A stretch of DNA of 64,000 bases, taken from contig JAJKFJ010021486.1 of NCBI GenBank assembly GCA_027382625.1, positions 1 through 64,000 of the forward strand, written 5' to 3'. Under the pieces are notes generated by a model. That model ran no database searches, had not been told where the DNA came from, and saw only the letters and a list, made by a program, of their open reading frames with translations. Shown here in pieces: positions 31,263 to 43,247 of the stretch. Made by a program: the position numbers and the translations under genes. Numbering within the stretch: position 1 is the stretch's first letter; the number at the start of each line of letters is the position of its first letter. Source of the stretch: Tetmemena sp. SeJ-2015. Taxonomy: Eukaryota; Ciliophora; Spirotrichea; Sporadotrichida; Oxytrichidae.

Positions 31263-33732
31263 ATGGAAGGGCACTAGAAATTCGAATTTAATCTCTACGA
31301 AGTCTACTTCAACCAGGAGCAATTCTTCACTCAAGTAAGTTTAACCACCTTTCTGGCTTTTGTTTACTTCGGGGGCTGAGTTATGCGCCGCATAGCGAAG
31401 AAGCCGAAAACTTGCGCCGATATCCAGGAGTGCTAGAGCAGAGAGAGGGATTGAGAGAGTGTCAAGTCAAAAATAAATTATTATAATTCGATCAGTTTTC
31501 TATTTTTGCACTTTACTAAATCCTAAAATTGTCCACTTTAAAGTTAATTACATTTTTATGTTTTTGTTTACCAAAATCTTTAATCCAAAGCTTTAACTTC
31601 CAAATCCAATTCCAACTTGCCCCCTCTCTCTTTACCCAGCTACCACCATCTTCACTACTGCATGGCCATTCTTCATAACTCAATTTGAGTTTGAATTGCC
31701 CCGAAACTTTCCAGCTCTAAAATAAATGCACACTCACTCACACTTATCTTTTTTTTCTTTGCTCTTTCTCTAAATGGATGATAACTTTGTATTTAGATAA
31801 AAGAGGCATTGAAGATCAACATGGAGTTCAAGATAGAGCTCTTCCTAGAATCCAACCTGAATAACTTCAACATTTTCAACCTCTGCGATAATCTAAATCC
31901 AGCCGCCGCTCAGGACCAGCTCAAAAAGTATTAGAGAATGCTTAAATTTGAAAAGCGAAGAATCAATATCTATGTTAGTAGTATTAGAACTAGAAGTTCG
32001 TGGTGACGCTGATTAACCCGCACTACCGCGACTCTGGTTCGAACATTCAGCAGTAGATAGGGCCCGAGCGCTATAGAAACCCGGAGGCCTTCAATGACAT
32101 CAAACAACTGATCGACACCAATCAAGAGGACATCATCCAAGATAATGTTTCAAACAAGAAGTACAAGTGCTTCTTACAAATTTGTATATGTGTTTTGTGT
32201 AAGCTTGTATGTCTATGTATAATCATTAGGATTATTAATACTATCCATATTTTATTCTTCGATAAGTGCAGGAAGAGCTACTTCACAGTGCAGTTGCTTA
32301 TCACTCACCAAAAAATCCATGTAAGAAAATAAACCAGTCACCTGCGATTCAATTTACTCAAGAATTCTAACTCTAATTTTTCTTACCTCATTTTCCTCAC
32401 TAATCTTTCCCAGCCGCAAAACCTCCCAAATCTTCTCACTTCATTTCTCAAATTCAACTTTCAAATTCTCGATATTCACTTAGCGAAGTTGCTCTTCCGC
32501 TATATCTCTGATATTAAGCGAGGATGTGACGGTGAATTTTGGATGAGGTTGAAGATTGTAAGAAAGATAGGGAGGATGGAGGGTTTGAAATTATAGTTTG
32601 TCTGATTGCTCACTCGCATATAAAGATCTTTCTATAACTTTATTATAGCAATCTAAGAGGCCCTTCCCTTGTTCTTATGATGGCTGTGAGAAGGCTTTCA
32701 TGACCAAGGGCCACCTCAATAACCACCTAGAGACTCATCTAGAGATCAAGTAAACTGCAAGAACGTTTACATAAGCTCATCATCTTTTAAGTAAGAAGTT
32801 TAGTATGTGTGCACATTCGAGGGGTGCTAAAAATCCTACAGCAGGTTGCAGAGACTTGAGGTGCATTTAAAAACTCATCTGGGATAGAAGGAATACATCT
32901 GCCCTTACAAGGAGTGCCAGCGTGCTTTCTACGAAAAGGGTAACCTAAAAACTCACCTGCGTATCCACACTGGTGAAAAGCCCTACCACTGCTACATTCC
33001 CTGGTGCCTCAAATCTTTCTCCACTCAGGGTCACCTCAACGATCACATTAAGAAGCACTAGGAAGGCAGGATCAGGTAGCCCCTTAACTTTAACAACAAC
33101 AATAACAACAATCTCGCAAGCAGAGATATCTCCATGAGAGACGATATGAGCACCAAACATCTTGAAGAGAGAGATTAGAAGTTGTTAGATTCTATGTTTG
33201 TATTGAATGGGTGAGATCTTGACAATGAGTCAGACGAGGAAATTAAGGAGCCAGATTCCAGTCGCCAGACTGAGTTGTCGTTGATGCCCCGCACCCACAG
33301 ATCCCTGCTCAAGCTAGATATGCGAGCAATGGGTGGTTTCTCTAGCAATATTGGATGCAATAGTGTGAATAATACAGATGAGAGTATGCATGTATGTTGA
33401 AATACTCTATATATGCAATTTTTAAGTGTGGGAAAGGTCTCGTTTAGGAAGACTTTGGGAAATCCTCAAGAAACTAATATCACAGTTAACAGTGTGAACA
33501 CCACAACCCACCTCCCTATCAGCAGCTTTTATATAGTTTGCCATATATTGTAATGATAATTTCAATGATTTTTTCTTTTCCATTGAACAAAGAGAGGTGA
33601 AAGATAAACCTGTGTACCTTGGAAACCTAATGAGGCTGAGCAAGGCTGGAGAACAAAGTAATAAGCGAGGACCTCGCTCCATGAGTTGCGATAACGAGTT
33701 CGAGGAGCTCAGCAAAACAAGCCCTCTCAAAA
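31263..33732 (+). CDS. C2H2 zinc-finger protein, TFIIIA-like spacing
   Basis: A first exon ([20 protein letters not shown]) ends at GTAAGT (31339) and is followed by an unusually long intron of about 460 bp. An N-domain without a recognised family follows, containing a 20-bp GT..AG intron (31974-31993). At least three and probably four C2H2 fingers come next: [37 protein letters not shown] and [12 protein letters not shown], with a TGEKPY linker between the last two. A poly-Asn stretch and a low-complexity tail end near 33732 at another GT donor, so the true stop may lie further on. It is expected to bind DNA or RNA in the nucleus. An in-frame TGA at about 33210 sits inside a 30-bp GT..AG segment. 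Confidence 0.8.
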
Positions 33733-34481
33733 GAGTAAGTTAAACCTCAAACCAAAATTTTTGCAATATTTATCTTAATAAAGGATAGGTTTATTTTGAT
33801 ATATATAGTTAATTTTCATATTTGATTCAGTGGGAGGTAGGAGGTATTTCTTATATTTAAAACTAGCAATTTTTATAATAAAGCCTCCTCAAAATATTAT
33901 GCCTGCTCCACTTCCTTCTATTAAAATACCCGCACAAAAATAAAATGCTATTGGGAGAAAGTGCTGGTGATTTTTGTAAATTCCTAGATATTATTTCCTC
34001 ATTTCTATAAACTACTTCTACTGCTTATGTGAGATAATCCCAATTTGAACTAAGTAAACTAAAATGTATATTCTAATTATTCTAATAGAAATTCATTGAC
34101 TATTATTTATTTTGACTGTTATGTTTATCATAAACATCAAAGATTCGAGGGGTAGCTCGATCAAAGTTTAAATTATTGATAGAGAGCGGAGTAAATTATT
34201 TCATTTATTATTATAAAATACTAATCAGATCTCACAACCCCCTGCTTCCCACAATACTATTTAATTATCCACATTAAAAAAGAGAGTCATGATAAAAGAT
34301 TTACACTAACACACTTTATATTAAATTTTAATTATCGCAGCTGAGTGGCTGGCGATTCAATGACTTAGAATAAAAATCGCTATAAAGCAACTGAACAATT
34401 TATACTCCTTATACGAAGAATTTAAGAGGATTTGAAGTTAATCTTTCTGTATAGTAAAAAATTGAAAGCTCAGATGTGGAT
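33733..34481. other. Intergenic or intronic AT-rich region
   Basis: No gene recognised. It begins at the last visible donor of the zinc-finger gene, so part of it may be an intron leading to an unrecognised last exon. Confidence 0.4.
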
Positions 34482-36381
34482 ATGGCGTCAGAGAGCGCAG
34501 CAGGGGCCAGTGTCAAGATGGGCCTCCAAACATAGCGTTTGGTCCTTAACTCTTTCAGCAATAGCATGCCGACTAACTAATTATCATTTTAAGGGATTAT
34601 TTATTATGTTAGCGACTCCTAATCTGGCAGGAGATAATGCTTAAAATAATAACAATGATATGAGCCACTACTCACATCAAACTTCTGAGAGCCACCTCCC
34701 TCCCAATAATACCCACTATATAATTGCATACATAGTTTATCCTATTTCTCTAATACGGTATCTGCAAAATCCTCCACAACTGCAAATTTAAAGCTTGCAT
34801 TTATTATAATACTGGGGGGTTGAGTAAGAAGAAAATCATTCTATAGAATTTGAATTTGAACGATATCATTATGAAGGCAATCATTAACCTGCGTGTTTGC
34901 TCCTTATATTTAAGTGAGGCAAAACAAGCTGACTCTATGAAGAATGATAAGGACGAGGATGGCTTTGATAGGCCCACGCCACTCCGCATCAAATCTTCCA
35001 ATGTGTCTCCAAATAAGTTTAGCACACTATAATATAACCATTGTTCTGATTTAAAGTTACCCTCCTCATCCACCATATTAAATAGCGTGGCTATGGCGGC
35101 AAATAACAATACAACTGGAAATGGACTGGGTTTGACCTTGCAATTAAACAGCACAAGTGGGGTTAACAGCCTCGGTTCAAACTTACTAAAGCCTGGTGCA
35201 CTCAATCATGCCCTCATGAGTGGCTTATCACCCAACACCTCCAATCTTTAGCTTATGTAGACTTATATAAAGTAATATTAACTTACTAATACTCTCTACT
35301 TTTGACATCCTAGGTGTTTAACTTTGGTCAGGGTCAGGTTGGAACTCCATCAAACTAATTAAACTTATAGAATAGCATGTCAAATAACGGAACGCATATC
35401 TTTCCAAATTACTCCCCTAAGACCATTAGAGGCTTAACATAAACCCAAATAAACTAGATGCAGCTCAACCTCGCAGCACACTAGCAACTCTAAAACTCTC
35501 AATCCTTCGGATGCGGACAGAATCAGCAGCCTCAGTGCTCGACTCCATCTCAACAGGCCATGTTCCAGAGCATGCTCACGGGTATGACTCCAAATTAGTT
35601 CCTGATGTAGGCTTCGCAACAGTAGAACCAATTTTTGCAACCAAATGGATTGGGCATCACTCGCAATCCTTCTCAAACCACACCCCTCTACCCTCAAGGC
35701 TTCCAGAGTAAGAACTCAAACACCGCTCTCGGTGGTGGTGGTGGGTAGGGAAGTCTTCTCTAAAATGGCCAGAGTGGCCTAAATGGATCAAATTTGATGG
35801 GCACAGGTGGTGGAAATCTACAGCAGAATATTGGAGGGCCAGGTGGCAACAGCCAAACTCAAGCCTCACCTAAGGTTTTTACCTGGAAGAATGAGCACAT
35901 TCAGATGCTTAACAATGCTGACGCTCAGGCTAACGCCAACACAGCAGCTATGCTATAGTAGCAGCAGTAGCTCTAATAGCATCAGCAACAGCTATAGAAT
36001 CAGTTCCAGTCAGGCATGATGCCAAATTCATCTATGGGGCTCGGCAACCAAGCTTTCTTCCCTAGTTCAAGTCCACTTATATCTTCATCAGCTCTCTCAG
36101 CAGCTAGAATATACTCTTCTCTCATAATGAGAGATCTATTTCTCATCTTCCTTTATTTAAGTCAAGGAATGAACAACAATCAGAACCTGCAGTAGAATCC
36201 TCTCCCCTACAACAGCTTCAATGCTTTCTCCTTCACACCACTTTCAAGTAGTCAGTCCATCAACCAGTTTAACTTCTTGCCTCAACAACAGCAGCAGCTA
36301 CAGAATAGCAACAATGGGCTCGGATAAGCTGAATCCACCCCTTCCAGAATAAACTCCGCCAGTTCTCAGCTGCAGTAGTGA
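34482..36381 (+). CDS. Q/N-rich low-complexity protein
   Basis: A possible start at 34482 (MASESAAGASVKMGLQ) leads, through introns near 34730-34850 and 35270-35310, into a long frame rich in Gln, Asn, Ser and Gly. Much of the Gln is encoded by TAG/TAA (for example around 35950-36010 and 36280-36300). It contains a Gly run (GGGGG near 35735), repeated QQ/LQNS patterns and FTWKNEHIQMLNNADAQANA. The stop is TGA at 36379. No folded domain is recognised. Such composition is typical of RNP-granule or transcription co-regulator proteins, but that is only a compositional analogy. A minus-strand open frame at 34804-35205 is its shadow. Confidence 0.65.
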
Positions 36382-36771
36382 AAGAGCACCCTAGATGAGC
36401 CTCATGCTTGAGCATAACAGGAGTTTAAGCAAACTCGACTATTATGAGAGAGCAAGAGGCAACTTAAAGTATAGTATAAACTCATAAGAGGTTTGGACAG
36501 CTACGCCAATGCTTTATAAGCTAAATCTATAGTCAAGATAATTTAGCAAACTCCATAATATCCACTTATTAAGGTATTAGATAACTTGCAAACTATATAC
36601 TTTAACACAATTAGCTACTAACTAGCCACCCACCCACCTCCCACGATTAACAAACAATAGGAAGAGGATATTATTAACCCCTCCCATACTATTAATTATA
36701 ATCTATTCATTTTTTATTTACTCTCTCCCTCTCATTAACTAACTAGCAAATGACTATTCTATTATACTTGT
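36382..36771. other. Region between the Q/N-rich gene and the PP4R3 breakpoint
   Basis: AT-rich. Plus-strand frames stay open for about 500 bp only because TAA/TAG are sense. No motif is recognised. It directly abuts the 9-bp pointer at 36772, beyond which the PP4R3 reading stops matching its family. Confidence 0.45.
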
Positions 36772-36780
36772 TGTGTTCTC
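36772..36780 (-). other. Pointer: end of PP4R3 N-terminal half
   Basis: TGTGTTCTC on the plus strand (GAGAACACA in coding sense) occurs here and at 45709-45717. Both copies encode Glu-Asn-Thr in the same phase. The flanking bases differ on both sides, so the match is exactly 9 bp. Confidence 0.85.
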
Positions 36781-39519
36781 ATTGTCAAGAATGACCTTCA
36801 TGAACTCGAAGACTTGGATTTTGATGCCTTGCTCGTAGGAGTAGAGCAGGTGCTGTGTCAGTCGCTTAATATTACCTTATTTATAACAGGTGTTACTTTA
36901 TTAATATTAGCTTATATTTGAGAATAAAGGGGAAGCCCTTCTTTAGTTGCTGCTCTCCGAGGATGAAGGAGCGGAGACTAACGGAGGGTGCGTGGGAGAC
37001 TATGCTCATCAAGATCTCAATCGAGTTTATCTTCAGCAGGTCTATCTTTCTGATGTCGTACTTCTCGTGCACTTTCAAGAAGTCATAATACAAAAATAAA
37101 AGAAATTATTTACTTATTTTAGAGTCTTGTACGTATTGCTTCACCTTCTCCTCAGTCTGAGTGGTAGAGCCAGAAGCCATCTGCTACTTCACGATTTCAT
37201 TAACCAGCACTCCCTCGTCCCTTGCAGCCTCAGCTTTGAGGGTGATGTGGTTGGGCTCGAAGAGGTTGAAGGACTCAGCCAGGATTTCCACCAGGGAGAA
37301 GGATTTGATTTCTTCGAAGCACTGGTATCGAGCGTTGACTTGTAAGTTTTTGGAGAGCTGACACACCTCCATGAAGAACTCAATTGCATCATGCTTTGTC
37401 TGTAGATCATCCTGTGACTTCATCTTCTAGTATAACTCCTCATTCAATGACTCATCTATTAAATTATTGGGCCTCTAAGATTTCACGGCTGTAGAAGATA
37501 GGATAAATGAATAATATAGTGATGATGAGATGTGGTTGACTATGTCCTGGGATTTCATGTAGATGATGGAGTTGATGTTATTGAGGACTTGGTCGTCGAT
37601 GAAGCGAGCAATGGCAGTGTCCTTCAGATAGGTGAGTCTGTATACGAGATGGATGTACTCCAAGATCTGTGGGTCTGAGATCTTCACCACCTGCTTGAAC
37701 TTTAACTCGTTCTTAAGGAAGTCTCTGTGCTTCAAGTTCTGAACTCCAGAGCTCCCAACAGATACAAAGCTTAATGTATATATACATATGTTTGAATGAA
37801 TGAGTTAACAGAAGAGGAGAGAGCTTGAGTTCTCTGAAGTGCCTCCTCGGCAGTTAGATTTGCTTGCTCGATGAATCCCAAAGCACTCATTTAGGTATTT
37901 GAAGCACAGCCTTGACGGTTGAAACTGGGGCTGGACAGAACTTCTGGATCATCTATAAAGTATTTTAAGATTTCAAAGGTATGCATACATTCAAGTGCAC
38001 CTAGTGTTGTCATAAAGAATTCTGCTGAGAGTAGAGTTTCAATAAGCTTGGTGTCTCCAAGTGAAAGCACACTCTTGAAGAATTAGAACATCAAGAATTA
38101 TAAAATTGCGAAATAATTCGTTCTTCATTTTTTTAAGAAAAGAGTCTCCTAATTTTCAAGATCCTCCGCCTTTTCGAATATCTCTTCAATATTTTTCAAG
38201 TAGCCACACTATAAAGAGGATTAAGAAATGATGTGCATGCTTACGTTATCCTTAAGTAGCAAGCCACTGATCTTTCTTTTCTGCATCAAATCCAATCCTC
38301 CTGTCAATTCCTCAACTACTATATGCATATTCTCAAGAGTGGGAGGAGTCGGTAATTCCTCATCTTCCTAGTCCCTCTCATCTAGATAGTCCTACTGACA
38401 GCCTTCATCGGGATTCCTGCCTTGAATTATGCATACCGATTCCCAAGTCTCCTGAGCGCCCTTCGAATCCTAGAAACTGAGAGCAAAGTCTATCATATCC
38501 TCCTCAAAGAGCCAGGTTATTATGGTGTCTATATAATTTAATGTAAACATCTCCACTCAAGTTAAAATATTAGTACTTACCTCTTTACCTCTGTAGACTC
38601 GAAGCAGAGGATATTTTCATCCGCAAAAGATGCCTATCTTTAGCATCCTCATCTATCAGATGCATGTAGAAATCTCCCTTGTCCTATAGTCAGAGTTAAC
38701 ATCAAGAAAGTTGTGATAGAGCTTACATCTTAAACCAGAGAAAACTCTCCAGTTCCAAAGTCATCCCAAGATCCCTAGGGATTTAGCTAGTAGAGCTTGG
38801 CTCTCCACTTATTCTGAGATATATCGCCCATCGTCCCGTAATCTTTATATTACAAAGTGTATACTATCATTTGCAAATCGGTTTAGTTAAGAAGTGCTAT
38901 TTGGTCCTCGTCAAATTCAAAGCCACCATTTCCGTTACCTTCTTATTTTCCTTCATCTGTGATCTTCCCGCTTCTTTTTTGGCTATAAAGCCTATTCCAC
39001 TCTTTGGCTTCTGAGATGCTCCTGGCAGCTTCTTATTCGCTATCAGCCCTATCGAAATTTTCGCCTAAGTAAGACCCCATGCCTTTTCCTTGGCCTTAGT
39101 AACCGTTTATCTTATCTAAGTCTAGTAAAATTAAATAGTAATGATAGTATAGTTCGTAGGTATCATAAATAGCAGGGGAGCCGTAGAGAGTGAACTCAAG
39201 TTTAGGTTCATCAGATCTCAGTTCATCCTCGAGCAAGTCTGAACCTAAATGGGCTGATTTCAGAATTCGGTCTGAGTGAGGAACTACTCCCCTCTCTTTA
39301 AATTCTACAACAATTCAATAATCCAAATTACAATATAGTTATCTCATAAGTCTCAAGCTCAGTCTTCAATTCGATCTCCATATGGATATCGGCTTCTGAG
39401 CGGAGGGCACCGTCCGCTTCTTGAGAAAGGGATCTCTAATGAATCTCCCCCTCTTCTTGTGGCTAGTTTGCTGTGATCTCCTAGTTACTTTTTGACTCCT
39501 GATTATCTGAGCCTTCCAT
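36772..39519 (-). CDS. PP4R3/SMEK (protein phosphatase 4 regulatory subunit 3), N-terminal half
   Basis: It starts at 39519 (MEGSDNQESKSNQE). After an acidic leader, the EVH1/RanBD-like domain contains VYTLQ.., KLYQLNPQGSWDDFGTGEFS and an IITWLFEED-type block. The SMEK armadillo region follows, with the LELIE..-type helices, ELKFKQVVKISDPQILEYIH, YRLTYLKDTAIARFIDDQVL, SIIYMKSQDIV, FFMEVCQLSKNLQ and SIVSHAPSVSLRSFILGEQQ. The last recognised residues are FMKVILDNENT, where family members continue into a TEKSEFLNFFYKH-type block; that block is found only at 45.7 kb. The protein targets PP4 phosphatase to substrates in DNA-damage and cell-cycle control. Several introns interrupt it (for example 37440-37470, 38570). 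Confidence 0.88.
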
Positions 39520-40030
39520 ATTCTTACTTTACAAAAAGCACATCTTTCAATCACACTAGTTAACTTAGTTTGGTTAGTGATTTCTCTGAGTGAGAAGTTT
39601 GCTAGTTGGTTTGGTGTTGAGTGGTTGGTTGTTCCAAGTTACTTGGTGTGGTTCTTAGTGGTTGGATGTGAATGCGAGTGAGATTAATCAATCAGACAAG
39701 CAGCAAGAATGAGTAAATAAAATATTATTATATATAGATATAATCGGTTTGGCGCCCCTCTCCCTTATAAAGCCTTATAATATTTATCACACGCGCTCTC
39801 TGCCAATCATTTTATAATATTTCTCCCTTAATTATTATAGACTGGACCTCCAGCCTCTCAGCGGCTAGTTTTTAAACTCATTCGCTCCAAATCTCACACT
39901 TCATCTACTAAGCCATTCACTCTTAAGAGAAAGATTTCTTGTAGTTTTTTGTCATTAGAGATATATAAAATTAATAAGTTAGTAGTAAATCTTTGCTGAG
40001 ATATAGCGATCAAAAATACAAGAGCAGGAA
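39520..40030. other. Intergenic region between divergent genes
   Basis: Contains GGTT/TTGG-rich text at 39570-39660 and AT-rich sequence before the villin gene. No gene is recognised. The promoters of PP4R3 (-) and the villin-like gene (+) are expected here. Confidence 0.45.
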
Positions 40031-42860
40031 ATGGTAGAAGCAATTCACGGACACGTTTACTTGGAGAGAGAAGAGTTGGACTTGGAAATTAAGAGACTCC
40101 AGGAAAAGGCAGAGCAATTCTTTGCTGTCGCAGGCAAAGAGTCAATTGAAGTATATAGAGTAGAGAAGTTTGAGCCAGTGAGGTAGGACGATAAGTTCCT
40201 GGGAAAGTTTTATGATGGAGACTCCTATGTGATCTTAAAGCAGAACGATAAGGACTATGATATCCATTATTGGCACGGCAAGCACGCCTCAGGGGTAAGA
40301 CTATTCCTTATATCATTTCCTAAGTCTCTTTGCTATAGGATGAGCAAGCAACTGCAGCAGCTTTCACTGTTCAACTTTCAGATAACCTCAAGCTGCCTTC
40401 TCGACATCACATAAAGAGATACTATGTACTTCTTTATTGCTTATCACTTGGAACTGATGATGGAAGAAACCGCTCTGTTCTTATCTTACTTCAGAGACGG
40501 TATCTTTTACCTTGAGGGTGGAGTAGAGTCTGGTTTCACACACGTCGAGCCCAAGACCTATGAGAAGAAACTTTACATCATAAAGGGAAAGCGCTACCCC
40601 AGAGTATGGACAGTCCCAATCAGCGGAGACTCCCTCAACGAAGGAGATGTCTTCATTCTTGACCTCGGTATGAAACTATTCTTCTGGCCAGGTCAGGTTA
40701 ATTTTTAAAGCCTCTATTTTATAAGAGGAGTGCAACGTGAATGAGAAGATGAAGGGAATGGAGATTGTTTTCAATAAACTTGCCAATCTTAAATGTAGAC
40801 TCTGCAAAAATAGAATGGTGTTTATCAAGAACAAGGAGAGAGGTGCCTTCCCTCAGATTTTCTACCCTAGGGATGACGCAGACTGCGAGGGCGAGTTCTG
40901 GGCAGAGCTCGGCGGCAAGCCAGCTTAAATTAAAGCAGCAATCCCTGATGAGGGTGTTGAGGGAGGTGCTGGAGAAGGAGATTTAGCTTACTCCTTCTAT
41001 AAGATTTCTAATGCCTCAGGAAAGCTTGCTTATAGTAGTAAAGATTTATTGATATATTATACTTAGCTTGAGCTAACTGAAATCACTGAGAGACCTTTGA
41101 GAAGAGACCACTTGGACACTAACGATACATTTTTACTTGAATTGCCTGACACTATCTATGTCTGGATCGGACGCCACGCAAACCTTGAGGAAAAGAAAGA
41201 GGGCATGCTCACTGCCAAAGCTTTCATTGAATCTAAGGGCAAACCTAAGAACACTAAGATATCCAGGATTCATTGTTCTTCATAAAACATTGTTTATATG
41301 TATTCCTGAGGGAGCAGAGGATACTCACTTCAAATCCTTCTTCAACGGATTCTACCCTTGTGTGAAGCAGGACTTCGGAGCTGGCAAAGGCTTCAGCTCA
41401 GACACTGCAAACTTCGATCTCGAGAAGCTGGCAAACCAACAAAGACAAGCTGCCAAAGAGCTCTTCGATAGACTGGCAAACTACAGCATGAGATCTTAAG
41501 TCATCAACTTTATTAAAGTTTAAAGAGAGTGTTCGTAGTTGAGGACGGACAACCGGTGTAGTTGAAAGAAGCTGAATACGGACACTTCTATGCTGAGGAT
41601 ATCTACATCATAGACTTGCAAGGCACTGGTCATAGATACGTGATCATGTGGATGGGTCCCAAATTGGAAGCTGAACAGCACACAGCTACTTCAACTTACA
41701 TGGACTTAGTCACTAATTACGAAAATTCTAACTCCATCACGAGAACAAGAGTTCGCAGAGGCCACGAAGAGGAGTCTCTGCTTTCACTCTTCCCTAATGG
41801 CTTCATTATTCATCAAGGCCACAGATTACCTCTCAACGAAAAAATTGAATCTGTCAAGAGGAATGGAGCTATGTATAGGATTTAAGCTCCTAATGGCTCT
41901 GCTGCTAGAGCTATCGAACAGCCTGATGTTAAATGCGCCAACTTGAACAGTGGCGATGCTTTCATCGTAGTTGGAGGTGGAGCTAGCCAGGCATACTTAT
42001 GGCTTGGAGAGGGTGCTAATGAACCTGAACAGGAGTTAGGAGATAAAGTACTTAGAACCTTGTTCTGGGGCGTCCAAGGAAATACACTGAAAGAAGGAAA
42101 TGAAGACTAAGGCTTCTGGGATTCTCTTGGAGGCAGAAGCGAGTATAGCACCTCTAAAGATACCGGAATCGCTGCCGGCTTCGAGCCAAGACTTTTCCAC
42201 TGCTCTAACGCACAAGGATATTTCCACGTTCACGAAGTGATGCATTACGCCCAAGACGACATGCTTAATGATGACATCATGTTGACTCTATTAATTGCTA
42301 TAGCTTTATGTTGCTTAGATGCTTACCAAACTATCTATGTCTGGATCGGTAACCGTTCAAATGACTTTGAGAAGAGAGGTGCTTTCAAATCAGCTACTAA
42401 GTATCTTGAGAATGTTCGCGATGAGAGAGACAAGGATAATGTGCAAATAGTTGAGGTAGAAGCTGGAAAGGAACCTCCTTCCTTCACTATTCAATTCCCA
42501 GAGTGGAGACTAGACAAGGCACAGAAATGGCTAGATGCAGATCCAATCAAGCTCATGAAGGGAAGAATTCTCAAGGGTGTTACTCTAAAGCTTGAAGAGA
42601 AGAAAGAGGAAGCCTCTAAATACATAGTAAAATTATGATGTCATCACTTTAATTATTCTAAATTCTTGGACCCTAAGACTAACAAGTTCCCCTATGAAAA
42701 CTTGAAGGAAGTGTTCCCTCCCGAAGTTGACCCTGCTAGAAAGGAGGCTTATCTCACAGACGAAGAATTCTTTAAACTATTCAACATGACATTGACTGCC
42801 TTCTATGATCTCAAGAAGTGGAAGCAGCAAGAACTTAAGAAGGCCAAGCTTCTTTTCTGA
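40031..42860 (+). CDS. Gelsolin/villin-family actin-binding protein with headpiece
   Basis: It starts at 40031 (MVEAIHGHVYLEREELDLEI). Six gelsolin-type repeats can be followed: IEVYRVEKFEPV..HYWHGKHAS; KLYIIKGKRYPRVWTV..; TFLLELPDTIYVWIGRHAN; DIYIIDLQGTGHRYVIMWMG; DAFIVVGGGASQAYLWLGEG; and TIYVWIGNRSNDFEKRGAF. A villin headpiece ends the protein (FPYENLKEVFPPEVDPARKE, KKWKQQELKKAKLLF), stop TGA 42858. Villin-type proteins sever, cap and bundle F-actin under Ca2+ control. A 44-bp GT..AG intron follows HASG; a 37-bp IES follows at 40406. Further breaks lie near 40695, 41250, 41500 and 42290. The gene sits between the two halves of PP4R3. Confidence 0.93.
40406..40447 (+). other. IES in the villin-like gene (pointer ATCAC)
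   Basis: ATCAC at 40406-40410 and 40443-40447 flanks a 32-base AT-rich insert without GT..AG. Deleting one copy plus the insert (37 bp) joins LPSRHH to LELMMEETALFLSYF, restoring the conserved end of gelsolin repeat 1. Confidence 0.8.
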
Positions 42861-43247
42861 TCTGATGAACTCTCAACATTTATATGAAAGATAGTAGTGC
42901 TCTTTTAATTATCCATCAGCTATAATAGATTCTTATCACATCATTTATTATTCATCAGCACGTAAATGGCAAGCTAGTAGTATCTCTACTATGATAATTC
43001 AAGAAGAGAAATAGGAATTAAAGAAGAATAAAAGGTAGGAAAAAGTTTAGGGAGAAATGGATCTACATATTGGTATTTCAAATTGAAAACAATGAAGACT
43101 TAAGGTCAGCTTGAGTTTTATATATAGTATTTTAATTCTGTCTGATATTGATTGTCATCGTATGGTCGGTCTCTATTTACATACTGCTGACTGTCTGTTA
43201 TCACTTATAGTAATTGAAGTTGTAATTTGAAACGATGATGTTCATTT
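42861..43247. other. Intergenic region between convergent genes
   Basis: AT-rich, with no gene recognised. Confidence 0.45.

Noticed and set aside
34804..35205. Minus-strand 133-residue frame
   Set aside because: Antisense of the Q/N-rich gene, whose plus-strand frame is continuous with UAR as Gln and flanked by the same composition.
42270..42330. ATGTTG repeats as a pointer-flanked IES in the last gelsolin repeat
   Set aside because: An insert is likely there because the family reads DDIMLLDAYQTIYVWIG, but deletion at this 6-bp repeat puts the frame off by one. The boundary is left open rather than forced.
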